A model generated the notes under the pieces. The model saw only the letters and a program-made list of their open reading frames with translations. It was not told the DNA's origin and did no database searches. This document shows positions 56,601 through 64,000 of a stretch of DNA of 64,000 nt, in pieces (the first letter of the stretch is position 1; the number at the start of each line of letters is the position of its first letter). This DNA is from Planctomycetota bacterium (GTDB lineage Bacteria > Planctomycetota > Phycisphaerae > Phycisphaerales > UBA1924). The position numbers were made by a program, and so were the translations under genes. Where the stretch lies: the NCBI GenBank assembly GCA_039819165.1, contig JBCBSM010000001.1, forward strand, positions 992,001-1,056,000. Direction: 5' to 3'.

Positions 56601-57198
56601 CCACTTCGGCGCGAGCGGCGGCCCGTTCGGCCCGCTTCTGCAGCCGCGTCGCCTCGATCAGCGGCTCGGAGCCGGTCAGCCCCGCGATCTCCAGTTCGAG
56701 CTGCTCGATGCGGGACTCGAGGTCGGCGATCCGCTGGGGCGCCTCGGCCTCGAAGGTCTGGCGGAGCGTGGCCTCGCCCTGCAGCCGGCCGACCTCGGCC
56801 TGCACCGCCTCGAGTTCGGTGGTGGCGGCCTCGAGCTGGCTGCGCACGCCCGCGACGGTCGGCTGGGGGTCGACGCCCAGGGGCAGCGGTTCGGGCGGCT
56901 TCGCTAGCGATTCGGCCAGCTCTCGCATGGCCTCCGGGGCCGCGTCGGCGGCGGCCCGCTGCTGGGCCCGCTCGGCCTCGGCTGCATCGGCCCGCTGCAG
57001 GGCCTCCAGGGCCGACCGCAGCACGCCGGTGACCCGCTCGATCTCCTCGGCCGACAGGGCGGTGTTGGCCTCGACTGCCGAGATGCGGCCGCGGATCTCG
57101 TCCGCCGCGGGCGCAGCGAGCGGATCGGCCTCCTGGGCGAACCCGAGGCTCAGCGGGAACAGCAGCAGGCACAGCAGCACGGCTCGTGGGGACGCCAT
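53683..57198 (-). CDS. Large MscS-family mechanosensitive channel (MscK-like)
   Basis: 1171 residues. A signal peptide (AVLLCLLLFPLSLGFA) is followed by about 400 residues of periplasmic coiled coil, then roughly 10-11 membrane helices, and the MscS core near residues 900-1150. The pore helix contains LAAALTFGLAFGLQEIFANF and the beta domain VERPVRVGDTVTVDQTSGKV, diagnostic for MscS. Size and layout match MscK/KefA channels, which gate on tension and, for MscK, ionic conditions. A Ser/Gly-rich, Asp/Glu-rich insertion (EEQAAADASPTLFPGLGSAG) precedes the last helices. It is coupled to the CorA-like gene. Confidence 0.9.
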   Translation of the reverse strand: MASPRAVLLCLLLFPLSLGFAQEADPLAAPAADEIRGRISAVEANTALSAEEIERVTGVLRSALEALQRADAAEAERAQQRAAADAAPEAMRELAESLAKPPEPLPLGVDPQPTVAGVRSQLEAATTELEAVQAEVGRLQGEATLRQTFEAEAPQRIADLESRIEQLELEIAGLTGSEPLIEATRLQKRAERAAARAEVERLRATAASYAARRELLPLRRSSAQRRAELLGRLVEELQKLEGQLRTREAEAQRREADRQLEQDRLRPALEIPGVQEVLEDTRALTQKRTGPDGIVARLARVQQRSLNRARELQELQVRARNTAARVRATGLTDAVSLLLRTELGKIPRVEQADLDRLERSIGDAQFELIGVEERLDRYGDVQASVQRLARDASPQAQAGVQEIVQSHVEVLGSLRDEYGEYLEEATNLLVSLVQLRETSRELRSFIEERILWTRSVPGSPVPRPRDLTDGVAWLTGGIGPDGRSRPIGSAWLGIAQDLRPTVPAVLLTLAVPIAFVLKRMAKRELSTLAGRVRRFSTDSFALTVRAIPVTVLMALPPALTLLLAGVLLAVPEDELARALADGFEAAAVFAFVAEFVRQGSRPDGLADAHFRWRRDGLLQFRRWILVSEVVGLPLAVAIVALHAQPDADLNNALGRVLFVLAMVGLSVLYIGVFAPWRPFVRNHLVRKPGSLSSRLRWVWFPVLAVTPLVLAALAALGYFYTAVELDERLHFTMWLVVSVTVVHSLVLRWLFIERRRLLVERARQRREGGQEGEGERPAEADIERELDAADVDAQTRRVVTAFVVLGVVIGMYALWVEQLPALRMFERVQIWPTVDLVPERANSELLGAEVAQLLDQADGEEQAAADASPTLFPGLGSAGGSGESEPIGVITLADVGGALIVIILTWVLARNLPGLLEITVLKRLPFDAGARFAISAILRYMLGIIGILIGFGALGIGWSQVQWLAAALTFGLAFGLQEIFANFISGLIILVERPVRVGDTVTVDQTSGKVTKIRMRATTVQDWQLRELVIPNKVFITDRFINWTLSDPSVRVDVPVGVAYGTDPRIVTRTLLDIGQSQPHVMREPRVRALFMGFGDSTLNFELRVYIEHFDYFLDTRTELHARVAERFKQLGIEIAFPQRDLHVRSIGPLADIVRKAGDGEGIDARVLEQA

Positions 57199-57331
57199 CG
57201 GCCCGGATGCTACGCGAGGGAGCGCCGCCCATGCCGCTCAAGACGCCAGCGGTCCGCAGCACGTCGCGAGAACGCACCACCGGATGGCTCCGCTAGACTG
57301 GCCCGCGGGGCGATGCACCAAGGAGCGCACG

Positions 57332-57817
57332 ATGCAGGCCAAGCCGCACGCCGAACACGCATGGCTCGAGCAACTCCTGGGCGAATGGACGTGCGAGAGC
57401 ACCTGCCCGCCCGCCGCCGATGGGCAGCCCGAGGTTACCCGCGGAGCCGAGGTCGTCCGCTCGCTCGGCGGCCTGTGGGTTGTCTGCGAGGGCCGCGGCG
57501 ACGTGCCGGGCGCCTCGGACGCCCGCTGGACCATGACCCTGGGCTACGACCCGCGGCGGAGCCGCTTCGTGGGCAGCTGGTTCGGCTCCATGCTCACCAA
57601 CATGTTCGCGTACGAGGGCACGCTCGACGACGCCGAGCGTGTGCTGACCCTCGAGACGACCGGCCCGGATTTCGAGGACGCCTCCAAGCCCGACCGTCGC
57701 TACCGCGACGTCATCGAGGTGCGCAACGCCGACGAGCGGACGCTGACCTCGCAGATGCTCACCGACGCCGGCGAGTGGGCGGAGATGATGCGGGCGACCT
57801 ACCGGCGCACGACCTAG
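57332..57817 (+). CDS. DUF1579 family protein
   Basis: 161 residues, cytoplasmic. The lipocalin-like pattern of the DUF1579 family is clear: HAWLEQLLGEWTCEST, VVRSLGGLWVVCEGRG, TLGYDPRRSRFVGSWFGSM, and YEGTLDDAERVLTLETTGP. Biochemical function is unknown. AGGAG lies 6 bases before ATG 57332. It is divergent from the MscS gene and upstream of polA. A partial copy of the dispersed 3'-UTR element follows its stop. Confidence 0.88.
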   Translation: MQAKPHAEHAWLEQLLGEWTCESTCPPAADGQPEVTRGAEVVRSLGGLWVVCEGRGDVPGASDARWTMTLGYDPRRSRFVGSWFGSMLTNMFAYEGTLDDAERVLTLETTGPDFEDASKPDRRYRDVIEVRNADERTLTSQMLTDAGEWAEMMRATYRRTT

Positions 57818-57866
57818 CCATCGCACAATCCGCGGCCGTTGCATGCCCACCGTCGCGAGCGGGGTC

Positions 57867-57891
57867 GCTCCGGAGCGGCCCTACTCGCTCT
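57867..57891 (+). repeat. Partial copy C of the dispersed 3'-UTR element
   Basis: A 25-bp stretch after the DUF1579 stop resembles the inner part of copies A and B: GCTCCGGAGCGGCCCT followed by ACTCGCTCT, where B has GCTCCGTAGCGGCCCT and, after a 10-base insert, ACTCGCTTT. The conserved GAATCCGGCGGG half is missing. Confidence 0.4.
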
Positions 57892-57904
57892 AGCATCGCC
57901 CGCC

Positions 57905-60808
57905 ATGAAGACGCTCTACCTGATCGATGGCTACGCCCAGTTCTTCCGGGCGTACCACGCCATCCGCACGCCCATGACCAGCCCGGTCACCAAGGAGCCC
58001 ACCAACCTGACCTTCGGCTTCGTGGGCATGCTGCTCAAGCTGCTGCGGGGCAAGGACGGCGGCGCGGGCCGCGTCGGCGATCGTCCCGACTACGTCGCGG
58101 TCGCCATCGACGTCTCGGGCGATACCGAGACCTTCCGGTCGGAGATCTACCCCGAGTACAAGAAGAACCGCCCGCCGCCGCCCGAGGATCTGCCGCAGCA
58201 GGTCGAGCGGTGCCTCGAGATCCTGGGGGCGATCGGGGTCCCCGTGCTGGGCGCCGCGGGCTACGAGGCCGACGACGTCGTCGCCACGCTGGCCCGCACG
58301 CAGGCCGGCAGGGCCAACATCCGCACCGTCAGCAAGGACAAGGACCTCAAGCAGCTGCTGCACCCGGCGGGCGACGGCGATCGCGGCGCCTTCGAGCTCT
58401 ACGACGTGCACAACGACGAGGTGATCACCGCCGACTCGCTGCGGGAGGAGTTCGACGTCACGCCCCAGCAGTGGCGGGACGTCCTCGCGCTCGCGGGCGA
58501 TACCGTCGACAACGTGCCGGGCGTCGAGGGCGTGGGCCCCAAGACCGCCGCCAAGCTGATCGCCGAGTGGGGCTCGCTCGAGGAGCTGCTCGCCAACGCC
58601 GACAAGATCAAGGGCAAGCGGGGCGAGCGGATCCGCGCCGCGGGCGACCTGCTGGAGCAGAGCAAGACCCTCGTCACCCTCGTCGACGACGTCGAGGTCG
58701 ACTTCGATCTCGACGCGGCCGCCTTCGATGCACTGCGGCCCGAGCAGCTCCAGCCCTTCCTCAAGGAGCTGGGCTTCAACCGCTACCAGGACGAACTCAA
58801 GAAGCTGCTGGGCGACGACCCCGAGGCGGTCGCCGACATCGAGGCCAAGCCGACCCCGGCGCCCGACACAACGAAATCCGACGCCGGCCAGGGCAGCCTG
58901 TTCGATCGCCCGATCGACGACGATGCCGCGCAGGACGGCAGCTACACCATCGTCCGCACCAAGAGGCAGCTCGCCGCCGTCCGCAAGGCCATGAAGGCCG
59001 CCGACATGATCGCCGTGGACACCGAGACCACGTCGCTCCGCGCCATGGAGGCCGACCTGTGCGGCCTGAGCGTCGCGGTCGAGGAGGGGGCCGCCTGGTA
59101 CGTGCCCGTCCGCTCGCCCGAGCCCAAGGAGCATCTCGACGAGGGCACGGTGCTCGATGCGCTCCGCCCGATCCTGGAGGACGCCGATAGGCCCAAGACC
59201 GGGCACAACCTGAAGTACGACGTGCTGGTGCTCCGCCGCGCGGGGGTGGAACTCGCGGGCGTCGCCTCCGACACGATGATTGCCAGCTACCTCATCGATG
59301 CGTCGCGGTCGTCGCACTCGATGGACGCCCTCTCGCTCGCGCTGCTGGGCCGCGAGAACATCTCGATCAAGACGCTCATCGGGACCGGCAAGAAGCAGAA
59401 GCGCTTCGACGAGGTGCCCCTCGAGCAGGCCGGCGAGTACGCCGCCGAGGACGCCGACGTGTCGCTGCGGCTGCACGCCGCGATGGCGCCCGAGCTGGAC
59501 CGCATGGGCCTGCGCGCCCTGTACGACGACGTCGAGATCCCGCTGCTGTCCGTGCTCGCCGAGCTGGAGTGGAACGGCATCCGCGTCGATCCGAGCGAAC
59601 TCGAAACGCAAGAGCAACGCCTGCAGGGCCGCATCGATGAACTCAAGGGGCAGCTCCAGGACGAGGCCATGGCCGCCTGCGGCCGCACCTTCGAGCCCGA
59701 CTCGCCCAAGCAGCTGGCCGGCGTCCTGTTCAACAAGCCCGACGCGGCCGACCCGGGCCTGGGCATCAAGCCGCTCAAGCGGGGCAAGACAGGTCCCTCG
59801 ACCGACGCCGAGGTGCTCGAGAAGCTGGCCCAGGACGCGAGCATCGAGTCGCCCATCCCGCAGCTCATCCTCGAGTACCGCCAGCTCAGCAAGCTCGTCA
59901 ATACGTACCTCGTCAGCCTGCGCGAGGAGATCAACGCCGAGACGGACCGCATCCACGCGAGCTTCAACCAGACCGTGGCCGCGACCGGACGGCTGTCGTC
60001 GAGCGATCCCAACCTCCAGAACATCCCCATCCGCACCGACGTGGGCCGCGAGATCCGCCGGGCGTTCGTCGCGCCCGAGGGTCGCGTGCTCATCAGCGCG
60101 GACTACTCGCAGATCGAGCTGCGGATCCTGGCGCACCTGTCCGGGGACCCGGCGCTCGTCGAGGCCTTCGAGGAGGGCCGCGACATCCACGCCGCCGTCG
60201 CCTCGCAGATCCACGGCGTGCCGCTGGGCGAGGTGACCAAGGAGCAGCGCAATGGCGCAAAAATGGTCAACTTCGGCATCGTGTACGGCATCACCGCCTT
60301 CGGGCTCGCGCGCCGGCTGGGCATCGGCAACACCGAAGCGGGCGAGATAATCGACGGCTACAAGAAGCGATTCGCCGGCATCACGACCTTTCTCGAGGAG
60401 TGCGTCGCCCAGGCGAAGGACCAGGGCTACGTCGAGACGATGCTCAAGCGGCGGCGGCCGATCCCGGACATCGAGGCCAGGAACCCCGCGCGGCGCTCGC
60501 TGGCCGAGCGGATGGCGATCAACTCGGTCGTCCAGGGCAGCGCCGCCGACCTCATCAAGCTGGCGATGGTCGACCTGCACCGCCGGCTGAGCCCGCACGC
60601 CGACGCGCTCCGCGGCGGCAGGCCACCCGAGATCGACGGCGTGCGGATGCTCCTACAAATCCACGACGAGTTGGTGTTCGAGGCCGACGAAGCGGACGCC
60701 GAACCCGCTCGCGACCTGATCGTCGACCGCATGCAGAGCGCCATGAACCTGCGCGTGCCGCTGGTGGTCGACGCGAGCATCGCGGGCAACTGGTACGAGG
60801 GGAAGTAG
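57905..60808 (+). CDS. polA: DNA polymerase I
   Basis: 967 residues with all three domains. The 5'-nuclease domain is at about 1-300 (YLIDGYAQFFRAYHAIR; YEADDVVATLA; GDTVDNVPGVEGVGPKTA). The 3'-5' exonuclease domain is at about 345-540 with exo motifs DTETTS, GHNLKYD and YAAEDADVS intact, so proofreading is predicted. The polymerase domain is at about 560-967 with DYSQIELRILAHLSGD, O-helix KMVNFGIVYGITAFGLA and QIHDELVFE. It fills gaps and removes primers. An acidic linker (DDDAAQDGS) joins the first two domains. ATG 57905 is chosen by homology; the next gene starts right after the stop. Confidence 0.98.
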   Translation: MKTLYLIDGYAQFFRAYHAIRTPMTSPVTKEPTNLTFGFVGMLLKLLRGKDGGAGRVGDRPDYVAVAIDVSGDTETFRSEIYPEYKKNRPPPPEDLPQQVERCLEILGAIGVPVLGAAGYEADDVVATLARTQAGRANIRTVSKDKDLKQLLHPAGDGDRGAFELYDVHNDEVITADSLREEFDVTPQQWRDVLALAGDTVDNVPGVEGVGPKTAAKLIAEWGSLEELLANADKIKGKRGERIRAAGDLLEQSKTLVTLVDDVEVDFDLDAAAFDALRPEQLQPFLKELGFNRYQDELKKLLGDDPEAVADIEAKPTPAPDTTKSDAGQGSLFDRPIDDDAAQDGSYTIVRTKRQLAAVRKAMKAADMIAVDTETTSLRAMEADLCGLSVAVEEGAAWYVPVRSPEPKEHLDEGTVLDALRPILEDADRPKTGHNLKYDVLVLRRAGVELAGVASDTMIASYLIDASRSSHSMDALSLALLGRENISIKTLIGTGKKQKRFDEVPLEQAGEYAAEDADVSLRLHAAMAPELDRMGLRALYDDVEIPLLSVLAELEWNGIRVDPSELETQEQRLQGRIDELKGQLQDEAMAACGRTFEPDSPKQLAGVLFNKPDAADPGLGIKPLKRGKTGPSTDAEVLEKLAQDASIESPIPQLILEYRQLSKLVNTYLVSLREEINAETDRIHASFNQTVAATGRLSSSDPNLQNIPIRTDVGREIRRAFVAPEGRVLISADYSQIELRILAHLSGDPALVEAFEEGRDIHAAVASQIHGVPLGEVTKEQRNGAKMVNFGIVYGITAFGLARRLGIGNTEAGEIIDGYKKRFAGITTFLEECVAQAKDQGYVETMLKRRRPIPDIEARNPARRSLAERMAINSVVQGSAADLIKLAMVDLHRRLSPHADALRGGRPPEIDGVRMLLQIHDELVFEADEADAEPARDLIVDRMQSAMNLRVPLVVDASIAGNWYEGK

Positions 60809-62518
60809 ATGCCGCGGATGACCAACCTCGCCAACGCTGTCGCTGCCGTGGTCTCTACTCTGGCGGCGTGCTGCGCGGCGGCATTCGCGGGCCCGGACCA
60901 CATCTACTACAACGCCAACGCCTACACCATGGACGCCGACCGCCCGCGTGCGTCGGCGATCGCGATCGAGGACGGCCGCTTCATCGCCGTCGGGTCGGAC
61001 GCCGAGGTGCTGCCACTGGCCGACGCCGGCACCGAGCTGCACGACCTGGGCGGCCGGACCGTGCTGCCCGGGCTCATCGACGCCCACGCCCACCTCGCGG
61101 GGCTGGGCCAGCTCGAGACCGGCGTGGTCGACCTTGCCGGCACGACCAGCTACGCCGAGGTCATCGAGCGCGTCCGCGCCCGCGCCGCAACGACGCCCGA
61201 TGGTGCGTGGATCATCGGCCGCGGCTGGGACCACGAGAGCTGGCCGGTCCGCGACGGCCGCCGAGAGCTGCCCCGCCACGGCGAGTTGTCGGCCGCCGCG
61301 CCCGACCATCCCGTGTGGCTGTCCCGCGTCGACGGGCACGCAGCGCTGGCCAACAGCGCCGCCATGGACGCCGCGGGCATCACCGCCGACACCAGCAGCC
61401 CCGAGGGCGGCGAGATCATCCGCGATGAGGGCGGCCTGCCCACGGGCGTCTTCGTCGACAACGCCGAGTCGCTCGTGCAGCGGGCGATCCCCGCGTCGGC
61501 CCTGCCCTCGCCGCGCGAGACCATCCTCGCGGCGCAGCGGATGTGCTTCGCCGTCGGCCTCACGGGCGTGCACGACATGGGCGTGCACCCAAGGACCATC
61601 GAGCTCTACCGGGACATGGCCGACGCAGGCGAGCTCCGCCTCCGGATCTATGCGCTCGTGTCGGGGCCGTACGCGATACGCCACTTCGAGCAGAACGACC
61701 CACTCATCGGCGACGTCGTGACGGCGCGGGGCACCAAGCTGTACGTCGACGGCGCGATGGGCTCCCGCGGGGCATGGCTGCTCGAGCCCTACGCCGACAG
61801 GCCGACCGGCCCCGATGGCGAGCCGTACGCCGGGCTGGCCGTCAGCGATCCCTCGCTCATCGAATCTGTCGCGGCCCACGCATTGGAGCGTGGCTACCAG
61901 GTGTGCACGCATGCCATCGGCGACCGCGCCAACCGCGAGGTGCTCGACGCCTACGAGCGTGCAGCGGCCTCCGAGGATGCCGATCTGCCCACGGCCCGCT
62001 TCCGCATCGAGCACGCCCAACTGCTGCACCCGAGCGACATCGACCGCTTCGCGGCGATGGGCGTCATCGCGTCCATGCAGCCCACCCACTGCACCAGCGA
62101 CATGCGGTGGATCGACGCCCGCGTCGGCTCCGAGCGGGCCCGCGGCGCCTACGCGTGGGCCAGCCTGCTGCGCACCGGCGCGGTCATCGCCGGCGGCAGC
62201 GACTTCCCCGTCGAGAGCCACAACCCGTTCCTTGGGCTCTATGCGGCCGTCACCCGGCAGAACCTCGCGGGCTCGCCCGACGGTGGCTGGCTGCCCGGCG
62301 AGCGGATGACCCGCGAGGAGGCGCTCCGTTCCATGACGCTGCACGCCGCCCGCGCCGAGTTCGCCGAGGACCGCAGGGGCTCGATTGCGCCCGGCAAGCT
62401 CGCCGACATGATCGTGATTGACACCGACGTGATGACCTGCGAGCCGCGAGGCATCGCGGATGCCCGGGTGCTGCGCACGATCGTCGGCGGCGAGGTCGTC
62501 TTCGAGACCGCGCCATGA
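60809..62518 (+). CDS. Exported YtcJ-type amidohydrolase
   Basis: 569 residues. A hydrophobic leader (AVAAVVSTLAACCAAAFA) suggests export or lipidation. The metal-dependent hydrolase core has GGRTVLPGLIDAHAHLAGLG (HxH), VSVDGAMGSRGA-like YVDGAMGSRGAW, CTHAIGDRAN (His), RIEHAQLLHPSDI (His), and GSDFPVESHNP (Asp). It ends with the typical GKLADMIVIDTDV barrel-return segment. YtcJ-like enzymes hydrolyse amide or urea bonds; the substrate here is unknown. It starts directly after the polA TAG and overlaps the acetyltransferase by 4 bases (ATGA). Confidence 0.9.
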   Translation: MPRMTNLANAVAAVVSTLAACCAAAFAGPDHIYYNANAYTMDADRPRASAIAIEDGRFIAVGSDAEVLPLADAGTELHDLGGRTVLPGLIDAHAHLAGLGQLETGVVDLAGTTSYAEVIERVRARAATTPDGAWIIGRGWDHESWPVRDGRRELPRHGELSAAAPDHPVWLSRVDGHAALANSAAMDAAGITADTSSPEGGEIIRDEGGLPTGVFVDNAESLVQRAIPASALPSPRETILAAQRMCFAVGLTGVHDMGVHPRTIELYRDMADAGELRLRIYALVSGPYAIRHFEQNDPLIGDVVTARGTKLYVDGAMGSRGAWLLEPYADRPTGPDGEPYAGLAVSDPSLIESVAAHALERGYQVCTHAIGDRANREVLDAYERAAASEDADLPTARFRIEHAQLLHPSDIDRFAAMGVIASMQPTHCTSDMRWIDARVGSERARGAYAWASLLRTGAVIAGGSDFPVESHNPFLGLYAAVTRQNLAGSPDGGWLPGERMTREEALRSMTLHAARAEFAEDRRGSIAPGKLADMIVIDTDVMTCEPRGIADARVLRTIVGGEVVFETAP

Positions 62519-63129
62519 CGGCGCCCGAGCCATGGTCGCAGCCCGAGCGCTGGCCGCTGCCCATCGAGACCGAGCGGCTCGTGCTTCGGGCGCCGACGCA
62601 CGACGATGCCCCGGCGATGTTCGCCGCGATCGAGGCCAGCCGCCCCAGCCTGCACCCCTGGCTGCCCTGGCCCAAGACCGAGAACCACAGCCTCGCGCAG
62701 ACGCACTACACCATCGAGACGTTCGCCCGCCAGCGCGCCGAGAGCCCGACGCCGCACCTGCACCTGGCCATCTTCGACCGGGCGAGCGGCGCATACCTGG
62801 GCGGCACCGGGCTTCACACCTTCCGCCCCGACGCCCACCAAGCCGAGACCGGCTACTGGATCGCCCAGGAGCACCGCCAGCGCAGCATCTGCACCGAGGC
62901 CGTCATCGGGCTGACGCGGGCGTGCTTCTGCGCGCAGGCCGAAGGCGGTTTCGGACTGCGGCGAATCGAGATCTGCTGCTCGGCGCACAACGCGGCGTCG
63001 GCAAGGGTCGCGGACCGGGCGGGCTACGCGGCCGAGGGACGGCTGCTGGCGCATCGCTGGGTCGATGGATACGGCTGGAGCGACACGCTGATCTTCGCGG
63101 CGCTCGCCGGCACCTGGAGCACGCCATGA
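62515..63129 (+). CDS. GNAT acetyltransferase (RimJ/RimL-like)
   Basis: 204 residues, one GNAT domain. ETERLVLRAPTHDDAPAMF is the usual N-terminal strand-helix of the RimJ/RimL group, and GYWIAQEHRQRSICTEAVIGL carries the acetyl-CoA loop in a slightly divergent form (Q-R-S-I-C for Q/R-G-x-G-x). The C-terminal RIEICCSAHNAASARVADRA is conserved. The acceptor may be an N-terminal amine or a small molecule. It is coupled by ATGA to the amidohydrolase before it and to prmC after it. Confidence 0.88.
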   Translation: MTAPEPWSQPERWPLPIETERLVLRAPTHDDAPAMFAAIEASRPSLHPWLPWPKTENHSLAQTHYTIETFARQRAESPTPHLHLAIFDRASGAYLGGTGLHTFRPDAHQAETGYWIAQEHRQRSICTEAVIGLTRACFCAQAEGGFGLRRIEICCSAHNAASARVADRAGYAAEGRLLAHRWVDGYGWSDTLIFAALAGTWSTP

Positions 63130-64000
63130 CCACCGCGGCGCCCCAGGCGTGGACCACGCGGCGATTGCTTGCGTGGATCGGCGGCAAGCTCCGCGAGCGT
63201 GACATCGACGACGCCAGGCTCTGCGCCGAAATGCTCGTAGCCCACGTCCTCGGATGCGAGCGGCTCCGGCTGTACATGGAGGCCGACAGGCCCGCATCGG
63301 CCGACGAGCTGGCGATGCTCCGCGAGCTGGTGCGGCGGGCGCTGTCGCACGAGCCCGTGCAGTACCTCGTGGGCGAGGCCTCGTTCTACGGCATCTCGTT
63401 GCTCGTTGATCGCCGGGTGCTGATCCCCAGGCCCGAGACGCAGACGCTCGTCGACGAGGTCGTCGCGGCCATCAAACCGATCGCCGCGCCGCGCGTGGCC
63501 GACGTGTGCACGGGCACCGGGTGCGTGGCGATCGCGGTGGCGAAGCAGGCGCCGCACGCAGTCGTCAATGCGGGCGACATCGACGACGACGCGCTCGCGG
63601 TCGCGGGCGACAATCTGGAGCGCACGGGCGTGGCCGACCGCGTGTCGCTGCACGCGGGAGACCTGCTCGGGGCCCTGCCGGAGGACTCGACCTACCACGC
63701 CATCGCAGCCAATCCGCCCTACATCCCCGACGATGAATGGGCCGGTGTCGCCGCCAACGTCCGCGACTTCGAGCCCGAGCACGCGCTGCGAGGCGGCGTA
63801 GACGGCATGGATCTGGTCCGGCGGCTGATTGACGACGCGCCGCAGCGGCTCGAGCCCGGCGGGGTGCTTGCGATCGAGGTGGCCTCGACGCGGGCGGCAC
63901 TCGCGCTGGAGATCGCCGAGGCGAGCGGCCGGTATGCAGAAGCGCGGATGGTTCGCGATTTTGCGGGCCGGCCCCGGGTGCTCGTGGCGCGGCTTGGCTA
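63126..64000 (+). CDS. prmC: Release factor glutamine methyltransferase PrmC (3' end at window edge)
   Basis: 291 codons are present and the last two bases (TA) may begin the stop codon, so the protein is probably complete or within a residue of it. The N-terminal helical domain reads DARLCAEMLVAHVLGCERL and SHEPVQYLVGEASFYG; the methyltransferase domain has RVLIPRPETQTLVDEV, VADVCTGTGCVAIAVA (SAM), and the catalytic NPPY in AANPPYIPDDEW. PrmC methylates the GGQ glutamine of RF1 and RF2; prfB is in the same window. ATG 63126 overlaps the acetyltransferase stop (ATGA). Confidence 0.93.
   Translation, partial: MTTAAPQAWTTRRLLAWIGGKLRERDIDDARLCAEMLVAHVLGCERLRLYMEADRPASADELAMLRELVRRALSHEPVQYLVGEASFYGISLLVDRRVLIPRPETQTLVDEVVAAIKPIAAPRVADVCTGTGCVAIAVAKQAPHAVVNAGDIDDDALAVAGDNLERTGVADRVSLHAGDLLGALPEDSTYHAIAANPPYIPDDEWAGVAANVRDFEPEHALRGGVDGMDLVRRLIDDAPQRLEPGGVLAIEVASTRAALALEIAEASGRYAEARMVRDFAGRPRVLVARLG

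Noticed and set aside
57890-60598. 902-residue open frame opposite polA
   Set aside because: It lies wholly antisense to an intact polA and is rich in Arg/Ala/Gly/Val/Leu with no domain. High-GC codon use produces such frames.

Overview
The window is a GC-rich bacterial chromosome segment, very probably from a member of the Planctomycetota, class Phycisphaerae (Phycisphaerales). The lineage call is inference. It rests on three secreted proteins sharing paired D-x-D-G-D-G / F-D-F-L dockerin-like modules that end in Gly-Cys, a PEP-CTERM-like protein with a PAP motif, scattered rather than clustered division genes, and ECF sigma factors paired with a membrane Ser/Thr kinase. No rRNA, tRNA, CRISPR array, transposase or phage gene was recognised. 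The segment looks like ordinary core chromosome with lineage-specific secreted and signalling genes between housekeeping genes.

Layout, left to right. 1-5.3 kb: a 5'-truncated secreted trypsin-like protease, an SPFH/band-7 protein, a PIN-TRAM membrane protein and a small secreted dockerin-type protein. 5.5-20 kb: HrpA helicase, SppA protease, then a division block (rsmH, a LysM protein, an FtsL-like protein, ftsI) converging on a lipoprotein zincin coupled to valS, followed by a TPR protein. 20-23.4 kb: a leftward operon of a secreted coiled-coil protein, an ECF sigma factor, a likely anti-sigma factor, a small membrane protein and a pteridine-reductase-like SDR. 23.5-31.6 kb: prfB with a programmed +1 frameshift at a UAA codon, a polytopic membrane protein, YceI, a redoxin, rpsB-tsf, a LURP-one-like protein and mnmG. 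31.7-36.9 kb: a FixL/FixJ-like two-component pair divergent from a secreted alpha/beta hydrolase and a small secreted protein. 37-47.9 kb: a VWA/DUF4175-like membrane pair, trpD, a membrane Ser/Thr kinase with an ECF sigma factor, and a divergent coiled-coil protein. 48-52.7 kb: mreBCD, a GlmU-like nucleotidyltransferase and a PEP-CTERM-like protein. 52.7-64 kb: a CorA-like protein coupled to a large MscS-type channel, a DUF1579 protein, polA, an amidohydrolase, a GNAT acetyltransferase and prmC, which runs to the window edge.

Genes are tightly packed and often coupled by 4-base start/stop overlaps (GTGA, ATGA and one CTGA). Rho-independent terminators with long perfect stems close several units. 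Envelope biology dominates: peptidoglycan synthesis and shape (ftsI, LysM, mreBCD), envelope proteolysis and mechanosensing (sppA, zincin, MscS), and regulators able to sense envelope state. The most notable observations are the UAA-type prfB frameshift site, a roughly 90-bp element found immediately after the stop codons of two unrelated genes with a partial third copy after another, and a lipoprotein gene whose only plausible coupled start is CTG.
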